DNA of 64,000 bases. It comes from a virus. Under the pieces are notes generated by a model. That model was not told the origin of the DNA, ran no database searches, and saw nothing but the letters and a program-made list of their open reading frames with translations. Each line of letters begins with the position of its first letter. The first letter of the stretch is position 1. Below, in pieces: positions 31,592-40,453 of the stretch. The DNA is taken from the IMG/VR virus record IMGVR_UViG_3300036770_002165, positions 31,598 through 95,597 of that record. One strand, given 5' to 3'. Both the position numbers and the translations under genes were made by a program.

Positions 31592-33681
31592 TTACCTTTA
31601 GCCTCCGCCCAGCTAGCTGCTGAGTGACAGGACACCTTAAGTGGGATGCCCTCATATGTTACTCCATCACCCATAGCCGTAACCAGCAGGTTCATCAAGT
31701 CGTCTGCCTGGCCCTGCTCTACAAGGACGACGAGTTCGTCGTGTACCTGTACCAGCAGCTTTGCCCCGTGAGGTGATAGTGCGTCGTAAACATCGATCAT
31801 TGCTTTCTTGCAAATGTCAGCAGCAGACCCCTGGACTACGGCGTTTACGGCTTGCCTTTCCGCGCGCGCTCGAAGCTGCTGATCAGTAGATACAAGATCG
31901 TTGAGGTGGCGACGACGGCCAGAGAGGGTACTAACATAGCCCTTAGACTTTCCATAGGATATAACCTCTTGCTTCCATTTAGTTATTCCAGAAAACTGTC
32001 TATAGTACTGGTCAATAACAAACTTAGCATGCTCTTCGTCAATGCCCGTTGTTCGGGCAAGCTTCTGAGCCCCACCACCGTAGGCGGTTAGGAAGTTAAC
32101 GCCTTTGCCTAGCTGCCGCTCTTCTGGGGTGATCTGCTCTACTGGCTTATTGAGGCACAGCGCAGCAGCGCCGGAGTGGATGTCCGCCCCCGTTAGGAAG
32201 AACTCGCTCATCTTTACGTCGTGGGAGAACATGCACATGACCCTAAGTTCGATCTGGTCGTAGTCGGCAACGAGCAGTTCGTAACCTTCCGGGGCCACGA
32301 ACAGGCCTCGTACGTGGCTGTCGCGAGGGATATTCTGCAAGTTCGGGTTGCTTGATGAAAGACGCCCGGTGGCCGTACGGTGCAGGTGGAACGATGGGTG
32401 CAGACGACCGTGGTTTAACTTTGGCAGCAAACCGTCAACATATGTTGACACCAGCTTTTTGGTTTCAGCCCACTCCAACATGAGTGGCACTACTGGGTGC
32501 TTAGTCTCTAGTTTACGAAGTGACTCCTCATCAACAGATGGCTTACCGCTGGGAGTGGTTTTTGATGGCTTGAGACCAAGTCCGCCTTCCCTTTTCTTGT
32601 TGAAAAGTAATTGCTGCTTATGCCTCACGCTGTCGGGGTTGAACCCGGGCGGCGCGTAGTTCATCATTTCAAGGTTGATCTCGTTAAGGCGCTGCTCTAA
32701 CTCTTTGCCAAGTTTGGTCATTGACCTCTGGTTAACCGGGATGCCCGTGTCTTCCATGTCCATGAGCACGCGTAGTACAGACATGTCCTGGCGGAGAGAA
32801 GCAAGGATCTCTGGAGTCTTAATAACCTTTGCGTACAGCTTTTTGTACAAAAGCCATGTCCACCTAACGTCCAGGTGGACATAACGGAGAGCCTCTGTAA
32901 ACGAGGTTTCCGTGATCATCGCTCCTAGTTTCCCGTCACGATGGTAGGCATTAAACCCATCGAAGTTGTGAGCGATCAGATGCTCAAGACTGTACTCAGT
33001 CAAGTTCTCATTCAGCACGTGCTGCAGCAGCATCGTATCAAGGAAGGGGCCAGGGGGAAGGTCACCACCGAAGTATTTACGTACTGACCTGGTGTCAAAC
33101 TTTACGTTATGCCCTACTTTGACAATGGTGTCATCAAAGAATATGGGGCGCAGGGCATCAAATACCTCTGACGGTGACAGTTGCTTGGGGGGCTGGCTGT
33201 ACACGGCTGGTTTGTAATACTTAGCCTTAGCCTTAGATTCCTTGCCGTTCTTAAGTATGGCGCGGTAGCCGGGGGGCGGAACCGTTGAGCCGTCACCGCG
33301 TTCAGCTGGTTCTAGCATTGCCCCGTTGGGGTGCCCCATAGGGATGGCCCAAGACTGGTTATCCGTAGCTATACCAATCCAGAACACGCTGTTGCGCAGC
33401 GGATCCAGAGCAAGGTTGTTGCGCCACCGATTGACGATGATCTCCCGTGCCCGAGCAAGGACATCGGGGTGGGTCGTCTTGAGGGTGGCTAGGTGATCTT
33501 GCCACTCACGCTCAATCCACTGCTCTACGTCTGGGTGGCGCTCTATGGAACCGAGTGTCTCTACGTCAAAAGCAAACGCCCCGACGCGTTGAACTTCGGC
33601 AACTATCTGGCGCAGCTCTTCTACGGTGGAGACGAAGCAGGGGGCCGTGTAGCCCCCTGCTCCTACCATCTCTGTTGTCAC
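31588..33681 (-). CDS. polA: DNA polymerase I (family A) with 3'-5' exonuclease
   Basis: 697 residues. The proofreading domain has FDVETLG (D39/E41), GHNVKFD and YVHLD. The polymerase domain has motif A ADYDQIELR (D473, E478), motif B RQLGKGVNFLTAYGG and motif C QVHDEL (D648). The Phe of motif B that corresponds to E. coli F762 is kept, but the next Gly is Leu. No 5'-3' exonuclease domain is present, as usual for phages. The start is GTG 33681, or ATG 33669 four codons in. It is the replicative polymerase of this phage. Confidence 0.92.
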   Translation of the reverse strand: MTTEMVGAGGYTAPCFVSTVEELRQIVAEVQRVGAFAFDVETLGSIERHPDVEQWIEREWQDHLATLKTTHPDVLARAREIIVNRWRNNLALDPLRNSVFWIGIATDNQSWAIPMGHPNGAMLEPAERGDGSTVPPPGYRAILKNGKESKAKAKYYKPAVYSQPPKQLSPSEVFDALRPIFFDDTIVKVGHNVKFDTRSVRKYFGGDLPPGPFLDTMLLQHVLNENLTEYSLEHLIAHNFDGFNAYHRDGKLGAMITETSFTEALRYVHLDVRWTWLLYKKLYAKVIKTPEILASLRQDMSVLRVLMDMEDTGIPVNQRSMTKLGKELEQRLNEINLEMMNYAPPGFNPDSVRHKQQLLFNKKREGGLGLKPSKTTPSGKPSVDEESLRKLETKHPVVPLMLEWAETKKLVSTYVDGLLPKLNHGRLHPSFHLHRTATGRLSSSNPNLQNIPRDSHVRGLFVAPEGYELLVADYDQIELRVMCMFSHDVKMSEFFLTGADIHSGAAALCLNKPVEQITPEERQLGKGVNFLTAYGGGAQKLARTTGIDEEHAKFVIDQYYRQFSGITKWKQEVISYGKSKGYVSTLSGRRRHLNDLVSTDQQLRARAERQAVNAVVQGSAADICKKAMIDVYDALSPHGAKLLVQVHDELVVLVEQGQADDLMNLLVTAMGDGVTYEGIPLKVSCHSAASWAEAKGK

Positions 33682-33686
33682 AGAGA

Positions 33687-34391
33687 TCAGCCGTCCAGGT
33701 CCTCAAGTGCGATCTGCTGGAGATCCTTGCGGGTTGGGATTTGGATGATCTCTGGTCCGTAGGCGTTCTTCTTGAGACGGGCAATGTCGTCGGGGCTGAG
33801 CACCGGCAAGTCCCATTCTTCAAGATCTCGTTCCTTAACGAGTTGGTGGTTAGTTGCCGAAGTGGCACCCTTGCCGCTGCGGGACACCGCCCAGTAGTGC
33901 TTCGACAATGGTCCCTGACGGGGGTCGTTGTGGAAGTTCTTCAGCTGGTCGATAACACGGGGGCCAACCTCGTACGACTTGACACTAGGGTCACTGTCGC
34001 TGCTGAGAAGAACCACGTTAAACGAGAAGCGGGTGGCCGGTCGGCTACCAGCATCGCAAAGTGGGCAACCCTTTGGGTCGATGTCAGCAATACAAGTGAA
34101 TGACTTCTGGCCGGAACGCTCGATCCAGTGCTGGCGATAGGAAGCGTAAGGCTCGTCCTCAAGGAACTTGATGACGATTGGGTCTTCCATAACGCGCAGA
34201 CGCTGTGCGTACGGCGAGTCAGCATTCTTGACGGATTCTGCTGCTCCCCAGCCGCGGCGGATTACTCGCGCTGCAGACGCTGGACGCTCTTCAGTCTCTT
34301 CGTCGTCTTCGGTGACTGCGACGGGAGCCTTGGGGGCACGGACCGGAGCCTCGTCCTCCATGATCTCGTCTTCGTCGTCGTATCTACTCAT
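33687..34391 (-). CDS. Single-stranded DNA-binding protein (gp32-like)
   Basis: The 234-residue protein has an acidic N-terminal arm, then FLEDEPYASYRQHWI...C...CPLCD, matching zinc-containing phage SSBs of the T4 gp32/actinophage type, followed by RFSFNVV and an OB-like barrel. The tail is mildly acidic. AAGGACAAACATC precedes ATG 34391. It lies directly before the polymerase gene on the same transcript. Confidence 0.7.
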   Translation of the reverse strand: MSRYDDEDEIMEDEAPVRAPKAPVAVTEDDEETEERPASAARVIRRGWGAAESVKNADSPYAQRLRVMEDPIVIKFLEDEPYASYRQHWIERSGQKSFTCIADIDPKGCPLCDAGSRPATRFSFNVVLLSSDSDPSVKSYEVGPRVIDQLKNFHNDPRQGPLSKHYWAVSRSGKGATSATNHQLVKERDLEEWDLPVLSPDDIARLKKNAYGPEIIQIPTRKDLQQIALEDLDG

Positions 34392-34402
34392 GATGTTTGT
34401 CC

Positions 34403-34843
34403 TTAATCGTTGGGCCATTGAGTTTGAAGGTGCTGTCTGAAGCCGTCCCAGTTGGCCTGGGCTGGGTCGTCTATCTCGTACCGCGACAGCGCGGTAAGTA
34501 GAAACTCTACCTGCTCAAGAGTGTAGAGCCTACGTCCTTTCAAAGGTTTTCCAGGAATCTGTTCTTTCTTGGGTGGCTGAGTGCGGTACTTGGCTTTTGG
34601 TAGCCACCCCTTTAGTTCCCACATTCGGATAGTCCCTGGCTTCCTACCCAGGGCTTTTGCTACTTCTCCTACTGTAAAGAACTGCCGTGGGGTTCCGTTG
34701 ACAACCAGTATCTTGGACTTTGCGCCGTTGAATCGATCCTCAGCGAGTATTCCCTCGTTGTTTTTGACGGGGCGATTCTTGGGTGGGGTCTTTCCTGGGA
34801 AGTCAGGCAGGTTGCCGAACAGCTCCAGAGGATCACGAGGCAT
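34403..34843 (-). CDS. MerR-type HTH DNA-binding protein, 146 aa
   Basis: FFTVGEVAKALGRKPGTIRMWELKGWLPKA (about residues 57-85) is a MerR-like winged HTH, continued by the RRLYTLEQVEFL wing. The N-terminus is Pro-rich. ATG 34843 overlaps the stop of the small gene before it; GTG 34852 is the alternative. A regulator of the replication genes is likely. Confidence 0.68.
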   Translation of the reverse strand: MPRDPLELFGNLPDFPGKTPPKNRPVKNNEGILAEDRFNGAKSKILVVNGTPRQFFTVGEVAKALGRKPGTIRMWELKGWLPKAKYRTQPPKKEQIPGKPLKGRRLYTLEQVEFLLTALSRYEIDDPAQANWDGFRQHLQTQWPND

Positions 34844-34994
34844 CTGAGTCACCGCGTTTCATGTCAATAAAATCTTGAGCGTCAGTCAGCATGACGAAGG
34901 AAGCACCCACGTACTGGTACAGATCCCTGTTGTTATCCACTTTTTTGTATATCTTATAGAGTTCTTTATGACGAATGATAACGTAATCACTCAT
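34833..34994 (-). CDS. Small hypothetical protein, 53 aa
   Basis: ATG 34994 to TGA 34835-34833. The protein MSDYVIIRHKELYKIYKK... is basic in the first half. The reading frame overlaps both neighbours by a few bases, which matches the coupled style of this operon. Confidence 0.58.
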   Translation of the reverse strand: MSDYVIIRHKELYKIYKKVDNNRDLYQYVGASFVMLTDAQDFIDMKRGDSDAS

Positions 34995-35415
34995 CATCGT
35001 CGTCGTAGCTCTTCTTTTCTACGAGCTTAAATGCCCAGGTCTCTCGCTCGCTGTATAGCTTTGCGAGCTCTTCTTCCTTGTCGGGGTTTTCCCAGAAGTG
35101 CTTGAGTAACAAGTCTTCTGACAGAACCTCGATCGTCTCCTTGACAGAATCCCACAGACCGTTTTCACGGGCCCACTCTTCAGCGTTAACGCGGTCAAGA
35201 TTTCGTGATACACGACGCTCGTGTTTGACCTGGCTGCCTCCAGCCGCGAGCCACAGGTGCCCCTTGTCATCAGGGACCCCATGGGTTTTGACGAGCCGAA
35301 CTAGTTCCTTCTTTAGTTCGTCTGTGCGCGCGGCAATCTTGTCGGAAAACTCCTTGGATTTGCGGTACTCGGTTACGAGCGACTCAACAACTGAAGCATC
35401 GACTTTTGATTCCAT
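34987..35415 (-). CDS. Hypothetical helical protein, 142 aa
   Basis: Charged, mostly helical, ending in DDDDE. No family recognised. TAATG overlaps the helicase stop. Confidence 0.58.
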   Translation of the reverse strand: MESKVDASVVESLVTEYRKSKEFSDKIAARTDELKKELVRLVKTHGVPDDKGHLWLAAGGSQVKHERRVSRNLDRVNAEEWARENGLWDSVKETIEVLSEDLLLKHFWENPDKEEELAKLYSERETWAFKLVEKKSYDDDDE

Positions 35416-36962
35416 TAGACCTGTGACTCCCTTAGAAATTTTGAAAGACTGCTTAACATAATGTCATACCCACCTTTTACGTCATGGTGTTTACCATCTA
35501 CAAAGGCTTCGTTGATCGATCGTTTTTCCTGGAGCATCTCGTACTGCCGTTCCTCGATCGACCCCTGCATGACGAACGTTGCAATAGTAACGTGCGAGAA
35601 CGTTGATGACAAGCGGATGATCCTGGCCTCACGCTGTTCAAGCTTACCACTGCTCCATGGCAGATCATACGAGATGAGGTAGTTGGCCATAGGCAAGTCG
35701 ACTCCGTAACCACCAGCATCTGATGACAAGAACAGCCTGGTGTTGGGGTCAGAGGAGAACTTCTGCTTTGCAACGTCTTTCTCCTCTGAGTTCATGTCCC
35801 CAGTAAACAACACGCTGTTAGTCAGCTTTGCTGTAGCGCGCTTGATAAGCCTGAGGTTGTCCTTGAAGAAAGAGAACAGCACAATCTTGTTGGCGGGGTC
35901 CTCATCAAGCACCTGCTCGATGTAGTCCATGACTGCATCTAGCTTCGGCGTGCCGATGCTGGCTGGCATAAAGCCGCGGCTGACGATCAGGTCAGCGTAG
36001 GCGCTGCCTTGCTTGGGTCGGTCTGGATCGGCAAATGCTTGGGCAGAGTTAACAATTAGCTGTGGGTTGTCACAGAGCATCCGTAGAACGAGCAGTCTAG
36101 ACATGATCTGGCCCTGGGCTTCGTTTGACTCCGGATCGTTGTAGTGTCGCCAGATGTTGAATGACCCGCCGTGCTTGCTGATTACCTGCTGTAACTGGTT
36201 AAGAAGATCAGATGAAATGGTCCGGTACAGCTGCGCACCAGCTGAGTCAAACGGGACCGGGATCGTCTGGTGGATGATCTGGGGCAGCTGGTCGGCAATG
36301 TCTTCGCGGGTCTTTCTTACCATGCATTCGGTCATGGACTCGTGTAGCGACTTTAAGTTTCTGTAGCGCGTTGGCTTGCCAAAATGGTCGCGGACAATAA
36401 AGGTGCGGTCAAAGGTGTCAAACCTACCGAGCACTTCTGGATCAACGAATTCCATAATTGAGAAGAGCTCTTCAGGGCGGTTCTCAATTGGCTGACCAGT
36501 TAGGGCGTAGCGGTAGTAGACCCGACGGCCAATCTTCTTGATGATCTTTGAACGTTTGCTGACCCGGGACTTGATGATGGTTGCCTCGTCAACAACTACC
36601 GCCTGGTAATCGACTTTGAGACAGTGAGACAGATCACGGATGAGTGTCTCAGGATTTACAATGATGTACTTAGCCGACAGCGTGGAGCGCCATGCCTTAA
36701 CGCGCTCTTTGGGGTTACCGTCGATAACGACTACTCTAGAATTTGTAAACCGCTCGATCTCTCGCATCCACTGGTACTTCAGGGAAGCCGGAACAACAAC
36801 TAGGCACTTGTCCACCTCGTTTGATTCCATGAGCTGCTCTATAGCCGCGATGGTGGTAACGGTCTTTCCCGCGCCCATTACAAGGCCGAGTAGCATCTGC
36901 CCTCGGTCAACCATACGGGCGACAGACTCTTCCTGGTATGGGTAAAGCTTTCCGTTAAACAT
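35415..36962 (-). CDS. SNF2-family helicase
   Basis: 515 residues. Walker A MGAGKT (29-34), DEAT in motif II, ALTGQPIENRPEELFS motif III and SGKLEQREARIIRLS motif VI, where the usual HR(I/L)GQ is altered. It is not closely similar to the other SNF2 protein of the window. ATG 36962 overlaps the primase stop (TGATG); an earlier in-frame ATG at 37070 would lie within the primase gene. Located in the replisome operon, it probably acts in fork restart or branch migration, like UvsW. Confidence 0.85.
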   Translation of the reverse strand: MFNGKLYPYQEESVARMVDRGQMLLGLVMGAGKTVTTIAAIEQLMESNEVDKCLVVVPASLKYQWMREIERFTNSRVVVIDGNPKERVKAWRSTLSAKYIIVNPETLIRDLSHCLKVDYQAVVVDEATIIKSRVSKRSKIIKKIGRRVYYRYALTGQPIENRPEELFSIMEFVDPEVLGRFDTFDRTFIVRDHFGKPTRYRNLKSLHESMTECMVRKTREDIADQLPQIIHQTIPVPFDSAGAQLYRTISSDLLNQLQQVISKHGGSFNIWRHYNDPESNEAQGQIMSRLLVLRMLCDNPQLIVNSAQAFADPDRPKQGSAYADLIVSRGFMPASIGTPKLDAVMDYIEQVLDEDPANKIVLFSFFKDNLRLIKRATAKLTNSVLFTGDMNSEEKDVAKQKFSSDPNTRLFLSSDAGGYGVDLPMANYLISYDLPWSSGKLEQREARIIRLSSTFSHVTIATFVMQGSIEERQYEMLQEKRSINEAFVDGKHHDVKGGYDIMLSSLSKFLRESQV

Positions 36963-37885
36963 CAGGCTACCCAGGGGGGGACAACGGTTGCTGTAGCAAG
37001 ACCGCGCTCGATTTCCTCGTCGGTCATATCCCCGATGTCTTTGGCATCCGTGCCACCGTAATTCCACCAACGAATGCCGCGGCGTGGGGTGTCCATAAAC
37101 TTGTACAAGTTCTTGCTCGACTTTAACCCTGCCTCGTCGTTGTCCATAGCGATGACAACTCGGCTAGCTATATGAGTCAGTAGGCGGCACTGTTCATACG
37201 AAACGGTAGCACCGAACGAAGCGACAGCATTTGGCTTGGTGAACACACCGGCAAACCTGACTACGTCAAGAGGCGATTCGACAAGAACAACTGTGGCACT
37301 GCGGACACGCTCAACGCCGAACAGCGTGTGGCTCTTCTTAACCCCAATCGGGTAGTTGCGCACCCAGTCTGGCTTCTTTTCCTGCCACCCCTGTAGTTGG
37401 CCTAGGGGTGAGATGATCGGCAGCGCCCAGCTTTTATTAGTGGGATTCCACCGTACTCCGTACCGGTACGCAACATCGGGATCAAGATTTCGCGACGCGC
37501 ATCTACGGTCTGACACACGTTCAAATGAGAAGAACGCATCGCGATCAACTACTACTGGAACGTCTGGGGTTGTGGAGTCCCCAGCAGCCAAGCGCTGCAT
37601 CCCAGCGTTTACTAGGAACTGCTGAGCGGAGATCGAGTCGTCCCCAGAAAGCTCACGCAATAGTGACGATAGAGAGCCGCGTGCACCGCATGAAAAGCAG
37701 ATCCACAGTCCGGTTGAGGAGTTGATACTCCACGATGGTGAGCGATCCTCGCGTCCTACTGTGCGCACATGGACTGGGCACCTGCCCATGATCTCACGAT
37801 CGCCAACCTTGGTGATCTCCACGCCCGCTGTTTGCAGAACGTAAGCAATGTCAGTCGAAAGATGGGTCGACGCTGACGCTGCCAT
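36962..37885 (-). CDS. dnaG: DnaG-type primase
   Basis: 307 residues. The N-terminal CHC2 zinc site is C36, H39, C63 and C66. The Toprim core has VVLVESPLDVVRFA (catalytic Glu) and VVIAMDNDEAG (DxD). GGAGGTGTTCG precedes ATG 37885, which lies within the end of the helicase gene (35-nt overlap). It makes RNA primers with the adjacent DnaB. Confidence 0.88.
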   Translation of the reverse strand: MAASASTHLSTDIAYVLQTAGVEITKVGDREIMGRCPVHVRTVGREDRSPSWSINSSTGLWICFSCGARGSLSSLLRELSGDDSISAQQFLVNAGMQRLAAGDSTTPDVPVVVDRDAFFSFERVSDRRCASRNLDPDVAYRYGVRWNPTNKSWALPIISPLGQLQGWQEKKPDWVRNYPIGVKKSHTLFGVERVRSATVVLVESPLDVVRFAGVFTKPNAVASFGATVSYEQCRLLTHIASRVVIAMDNDEAGLKSSKNLYKFMDTPRRGIRWWNYGGTDAKDIGDMTDEEIERGLATATVVPPWVA

Positions 37886-39104
37886 CGAACACCTCCTCAA
37901 ACTCCATAGTTGACCAGTCCCACTTGATATGGACCTCACCAGTGGGAGCGGAGCGCGCTGACACTACGCGGATGATTGCTTGATCATCGATGTCTGGGTT
38001 GCGCTCAACGCCAAGGATTAGGTCAGCGTCTTGAGCAAACGATGAGGTGTAACCAATCGCGTCTGCTGTGACTGCACGGGTCTTCTTGTTGTTTAGCTTC
38101 CAAGACAGCACCTGGGTAGTGGACACCACTGGAATATCGAAGCGCTGGGCTAGTCGCTTCAGAGATCGGGTGATGTTGGTGAGCGCCTGTGGTGAACCCT
38201 TTGGCTCTCCCTCTTCATCATCCATTAGGTACACGCCGTCAACGATGATCAGATCCGGTTGGTACTCCTGGATCTTTCCGGCTAGAGCAGTAACCGTGGT
38301 AAGCGACGAAGTGTCTTCGCTAAATACGAACGGCTGCATATGTTTGCGCCGTGACAATGCCGCCCGGATCTTCTTCATGTCTGCGTTGTTGAGATCACCT
38401 GAGAGGATGCGACCGTACGGCACTTTAGAAATGAGTGCGTCATAGCGGGCCTCCTGCTCTTCGATACTCATCTCAAAGGAGACGAATAGGGGGCGTTTAC
38501 CATGAACGTGAGCGGCGTTGGCGATGATGAGAGCGAAGAGAGACTTACCACGCTTAGGCTCTCCAGCGAAGACAATGAACTGCTGTGGGCGCAGCCCATT
38601 GGTGATTTTGTCGAGCCCGTGAAACCCGGTGGGTATGCCACGAAGAGCATTGGGTGACAAACGCATTTCTTCATATCGAGCAAGACGATCCTCCCAGTTT
38701 TGAATGATGTCAACATCGCGTAGGCGTGCTGCTTCTACCGACGCTTTTTGAAGACCGGATGACAGCAACTCCATTGCCTTGTTGACATCGTCGTCGTTTA
38801 GTGCGGCGATGCCGGGTGTCAAGGAATCAAATAGACACCGCTTCTTGTAGGCGTCGAAGATCTCTTCAAGAAGACGGGTGAATGGCTCATCCGTAGCATC
38901 GTGCAGAGTAATACCGCCGTGCTCTTGTACGAACACGCGCTCGCTAGGCACCGCTCCATGAGAGCGTTGGTACTCAAGAATCCAACGCCAAATGTCGGAC
39001 CACTCCCCAGTCAGGTGGTCTGGCTTTAGCCCTGACCGGACAGGAACAGTTGTGTCCTTTTCCTGAATGACTTTTGAAATTAGGTAGAGCTCGCTCGACG
39101 ACAT
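37851..39104 (-). CDS. dnaB: DnaB-type replicative helicase
   Basis: 417 residues. GEPKRGKS (Walker A, G181-S188), LIIVDGVYLM (Walker B, about 275), VVSTTQVLSWK (motif H3 Gln) and AQDADLILGVER. It has a reduced N-terminal domain. The start is ATG 39104 in TGATG; GTG 39107 is an alternative. It unwinds the fork and is loaded by the DnaC-like ATPase upstream. Confidence 0.88.
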   Translation of the reverse strand: MSSSELYLISKVIQEKDTTVPVRSGLKPDHLTGEWSDIWRWILEYQRSHGAVPSERVFVQEHGGITLHDATDEPFTRLLEEIFDAYKKRCLFDSLTPGIAALNDDDVNKAMELLSSGLQKASVEAARLRDVDIIQNWEDRLARYEEMRLSPNALRGIPTGFHGLDKITNGLRPQQFIVFAGEPKRGKSLFALIIANAAHVHGKRPLFVSFEMSIEEQEARYDALISKVPYGRILSGDLNNADMKKIRAALSRRKHMQPFVFSEDTSSLTTVTALAGKIQEYQPDLIIVDGVYLMDDEEGEPKGSPQALTNITRSLKRLAQRFDIPVVSTTQVLSWKLNNKKTRAVTADAIGYTSSFAQDADLILGVERNPDIDDQAIIRVVSARSAPTGEVHIKWDWSTMEFEEVFDGSVSVDPSFD

Positions 39105-39544
39105 CACATTCCCCAGGCCGTGTTGGAACTGACGACAGTAGCACGCATACCGAGCACGTAGGCGATCTCCTTGCTCGGCACGTAAACAACTTTGATGCTG
39201 CGGTCGTACCGTAGGTCAGCTTCGTAATCTTCAGGTGATGCGTAGTCGGTGACCGTGCATGAAACACCCTTGCGCAACAGCCAGCGATAAATTTCCTCTA
39301 CCGCTTCTCCGGGAAGGAAAGTGATGACTGCGGTGTTTATGCCGCGGCGCTCTACTGCGTCAATCAAGGACTTCAGCGGTAAATCGTTTGGCTTCCATAG
39401 CTTCAACGCTTTCTCCCAGTCCCCACGCCTGATGTAAAACTTCTCTTTGATAGCTGCTGCACCAGTTGGTCGCTCAGCCAACAGATCTTCGAAGACGCAG
39501 GCTTGACCGAAGACTGTGTACGAGTAGATGTCTCCCTTTTCCAT
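39104..39544 (-). CDS. Hypothetical protein between loader and helicase, 146 aa
   Basis: Unrecognised alpha/beta protein. It overlaps both its neighbours by one base (TAATG and TGATG), so it is made in step with the loader and helicase and may be a helicase partner. The sequence alone gives no more. Confidence 0.58.
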   Translation of the reverse strand: MEKGDIYSYTVFGQACVFEDLLAERPTGAAAIKEKFYIRRGDWEKALKLWKPNDLPLKSLIDAVERRGINTAVITFLPGEAVEEIYRWLLRKGVSCTVTDYASPEDYEADLRYDRSIKVVYVPSKEIAYVLGMRATVVSSNTAWGM

Positions 39545-40125
39545 TACGAAACACGCACCTCCCCCATCTCCAGAACGGCGCTCTTAACGCGGTCACCGTA
39601 GCGGCGGTTGAAGTCAGTAACGCCAAGTGTTGTGGTGATGATGACACTGCGGACGTTCTCGTAACGACGACGGATCAGGCTCCCGATTTCATGAACAGAA
39701 AATTCTGTCTCACGTTCCTGCCCAACACCATCAAGAAGCACAACATCGAACACGCCCTGGATGTACTTCACCAAGTACGGGCTTGAGTACATCTCGGGCA
39801 GCAAGTTGTCGCTGTCAAAAGTGTCCTTGAGCATCTCGATGTATTGCTCTGCGGAAACGAACCTGGCGGATAATCCCTTAGTGATCAAATGCCGCAGTAC
39901 TTCCTGTGCGAGCACTGTCTTACCTGTCCCTGGCTTGCCATGGATAAAGAGGCTGCTGCCTTCCTCGTAGTTGTTGACCCAGTGCGCGGCAACCGGGTGG
40001 ATGTCGACTTCAAGATTGCGAAACCGCGGTGGGATCTTGGCGTGGAACAAGCGCTCGTCGCTCGGGCGGTTGCGCCACCAGGCTGCGGATTTCCAGTCAG
40101 TCGGTGTCTGGTAGTTCTGGCTCAT
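39544..40125 (-). CDS. DnaC-like AAA+ helicase loader
   Basis: 193 residues. GKPGTGKT (63-70), DVVLLDGVGQE (Walker B, about 114-124) and SVIITTTLG (sensor 1). The size and layout fit DnaC/IstB-type loaders. GAGGACCACC precedes ATG 40125. It should load the neighbouring DnaB at the origin. Confidence 0.8.
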   Translation of the reverse strand: MSQNYQTPTDWKSAAWWRNRPSDERLFHAKIPPRFRNLEVDIHPVAAHWVNNYEEGSSLFIHGKPGTGKTVLAQEVLRHLITKGLSARFVSAEQYIEMLKDTFDSDNLLPEMYSSPYLVKYIQGVFDVVLLDGVGQERETEFSVHEIGSLIRRRYENVRSVIITTTLGVTDFNRRYGDRVKSAVLEMGEVRVS

Positions 40126-40453
40126 GGTGGTCCTCTTGTGTGTCGTTGTAGGAGTTCTCAATTATGTCCCAAAATTTTGAGTTGTCAATCTTCCGCTTGT
40201 GTACAACAGTGGTGTGTACATCAAGACCAGCTTTAGTACTAAATTGCGCTGAGCATTCAGGGCACTTCTCCATGTCCTTTTTGGGAACTTGTTGACGGGT
40301 GCAGAAAATGTCAGTGGGAATCAGTTGGTCCATAGAGTGGTCGAACCAAAGCTCGTACTCCTGCGGTGAGGAGAAGTTCTCATTAACCCAGGCAGCAAAG
40401 AACAGGATGTCATCAAGGCTTGAAAATACGTAACGCTTATCATTTTCTTCCAT
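40097..40453 (-). CDS. C2H2 zinc-finger protein, 118 aa
   Basis: CPECSAQFSTKAGLDVHTTVVH (about residues 64-85) is a clear C2H2 finger with the ordinary Phe and Leu core. The N-terminal half is acidic and aromatic. It lies between initiator and loader, so a role in origin recognition is possible. Confidence 0.62.
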   Translation of the reverse strand: MEENDKRYVFSSLDDILFFAAWVNENFSSPQEYELWFDHSMDQLIPTDIFCTRQQVPKKDMEKCPECSAQFSTKAGLDVHTTVVHKRKIDNSKFWDIIENSYNDTQEDHHEPELPDTD

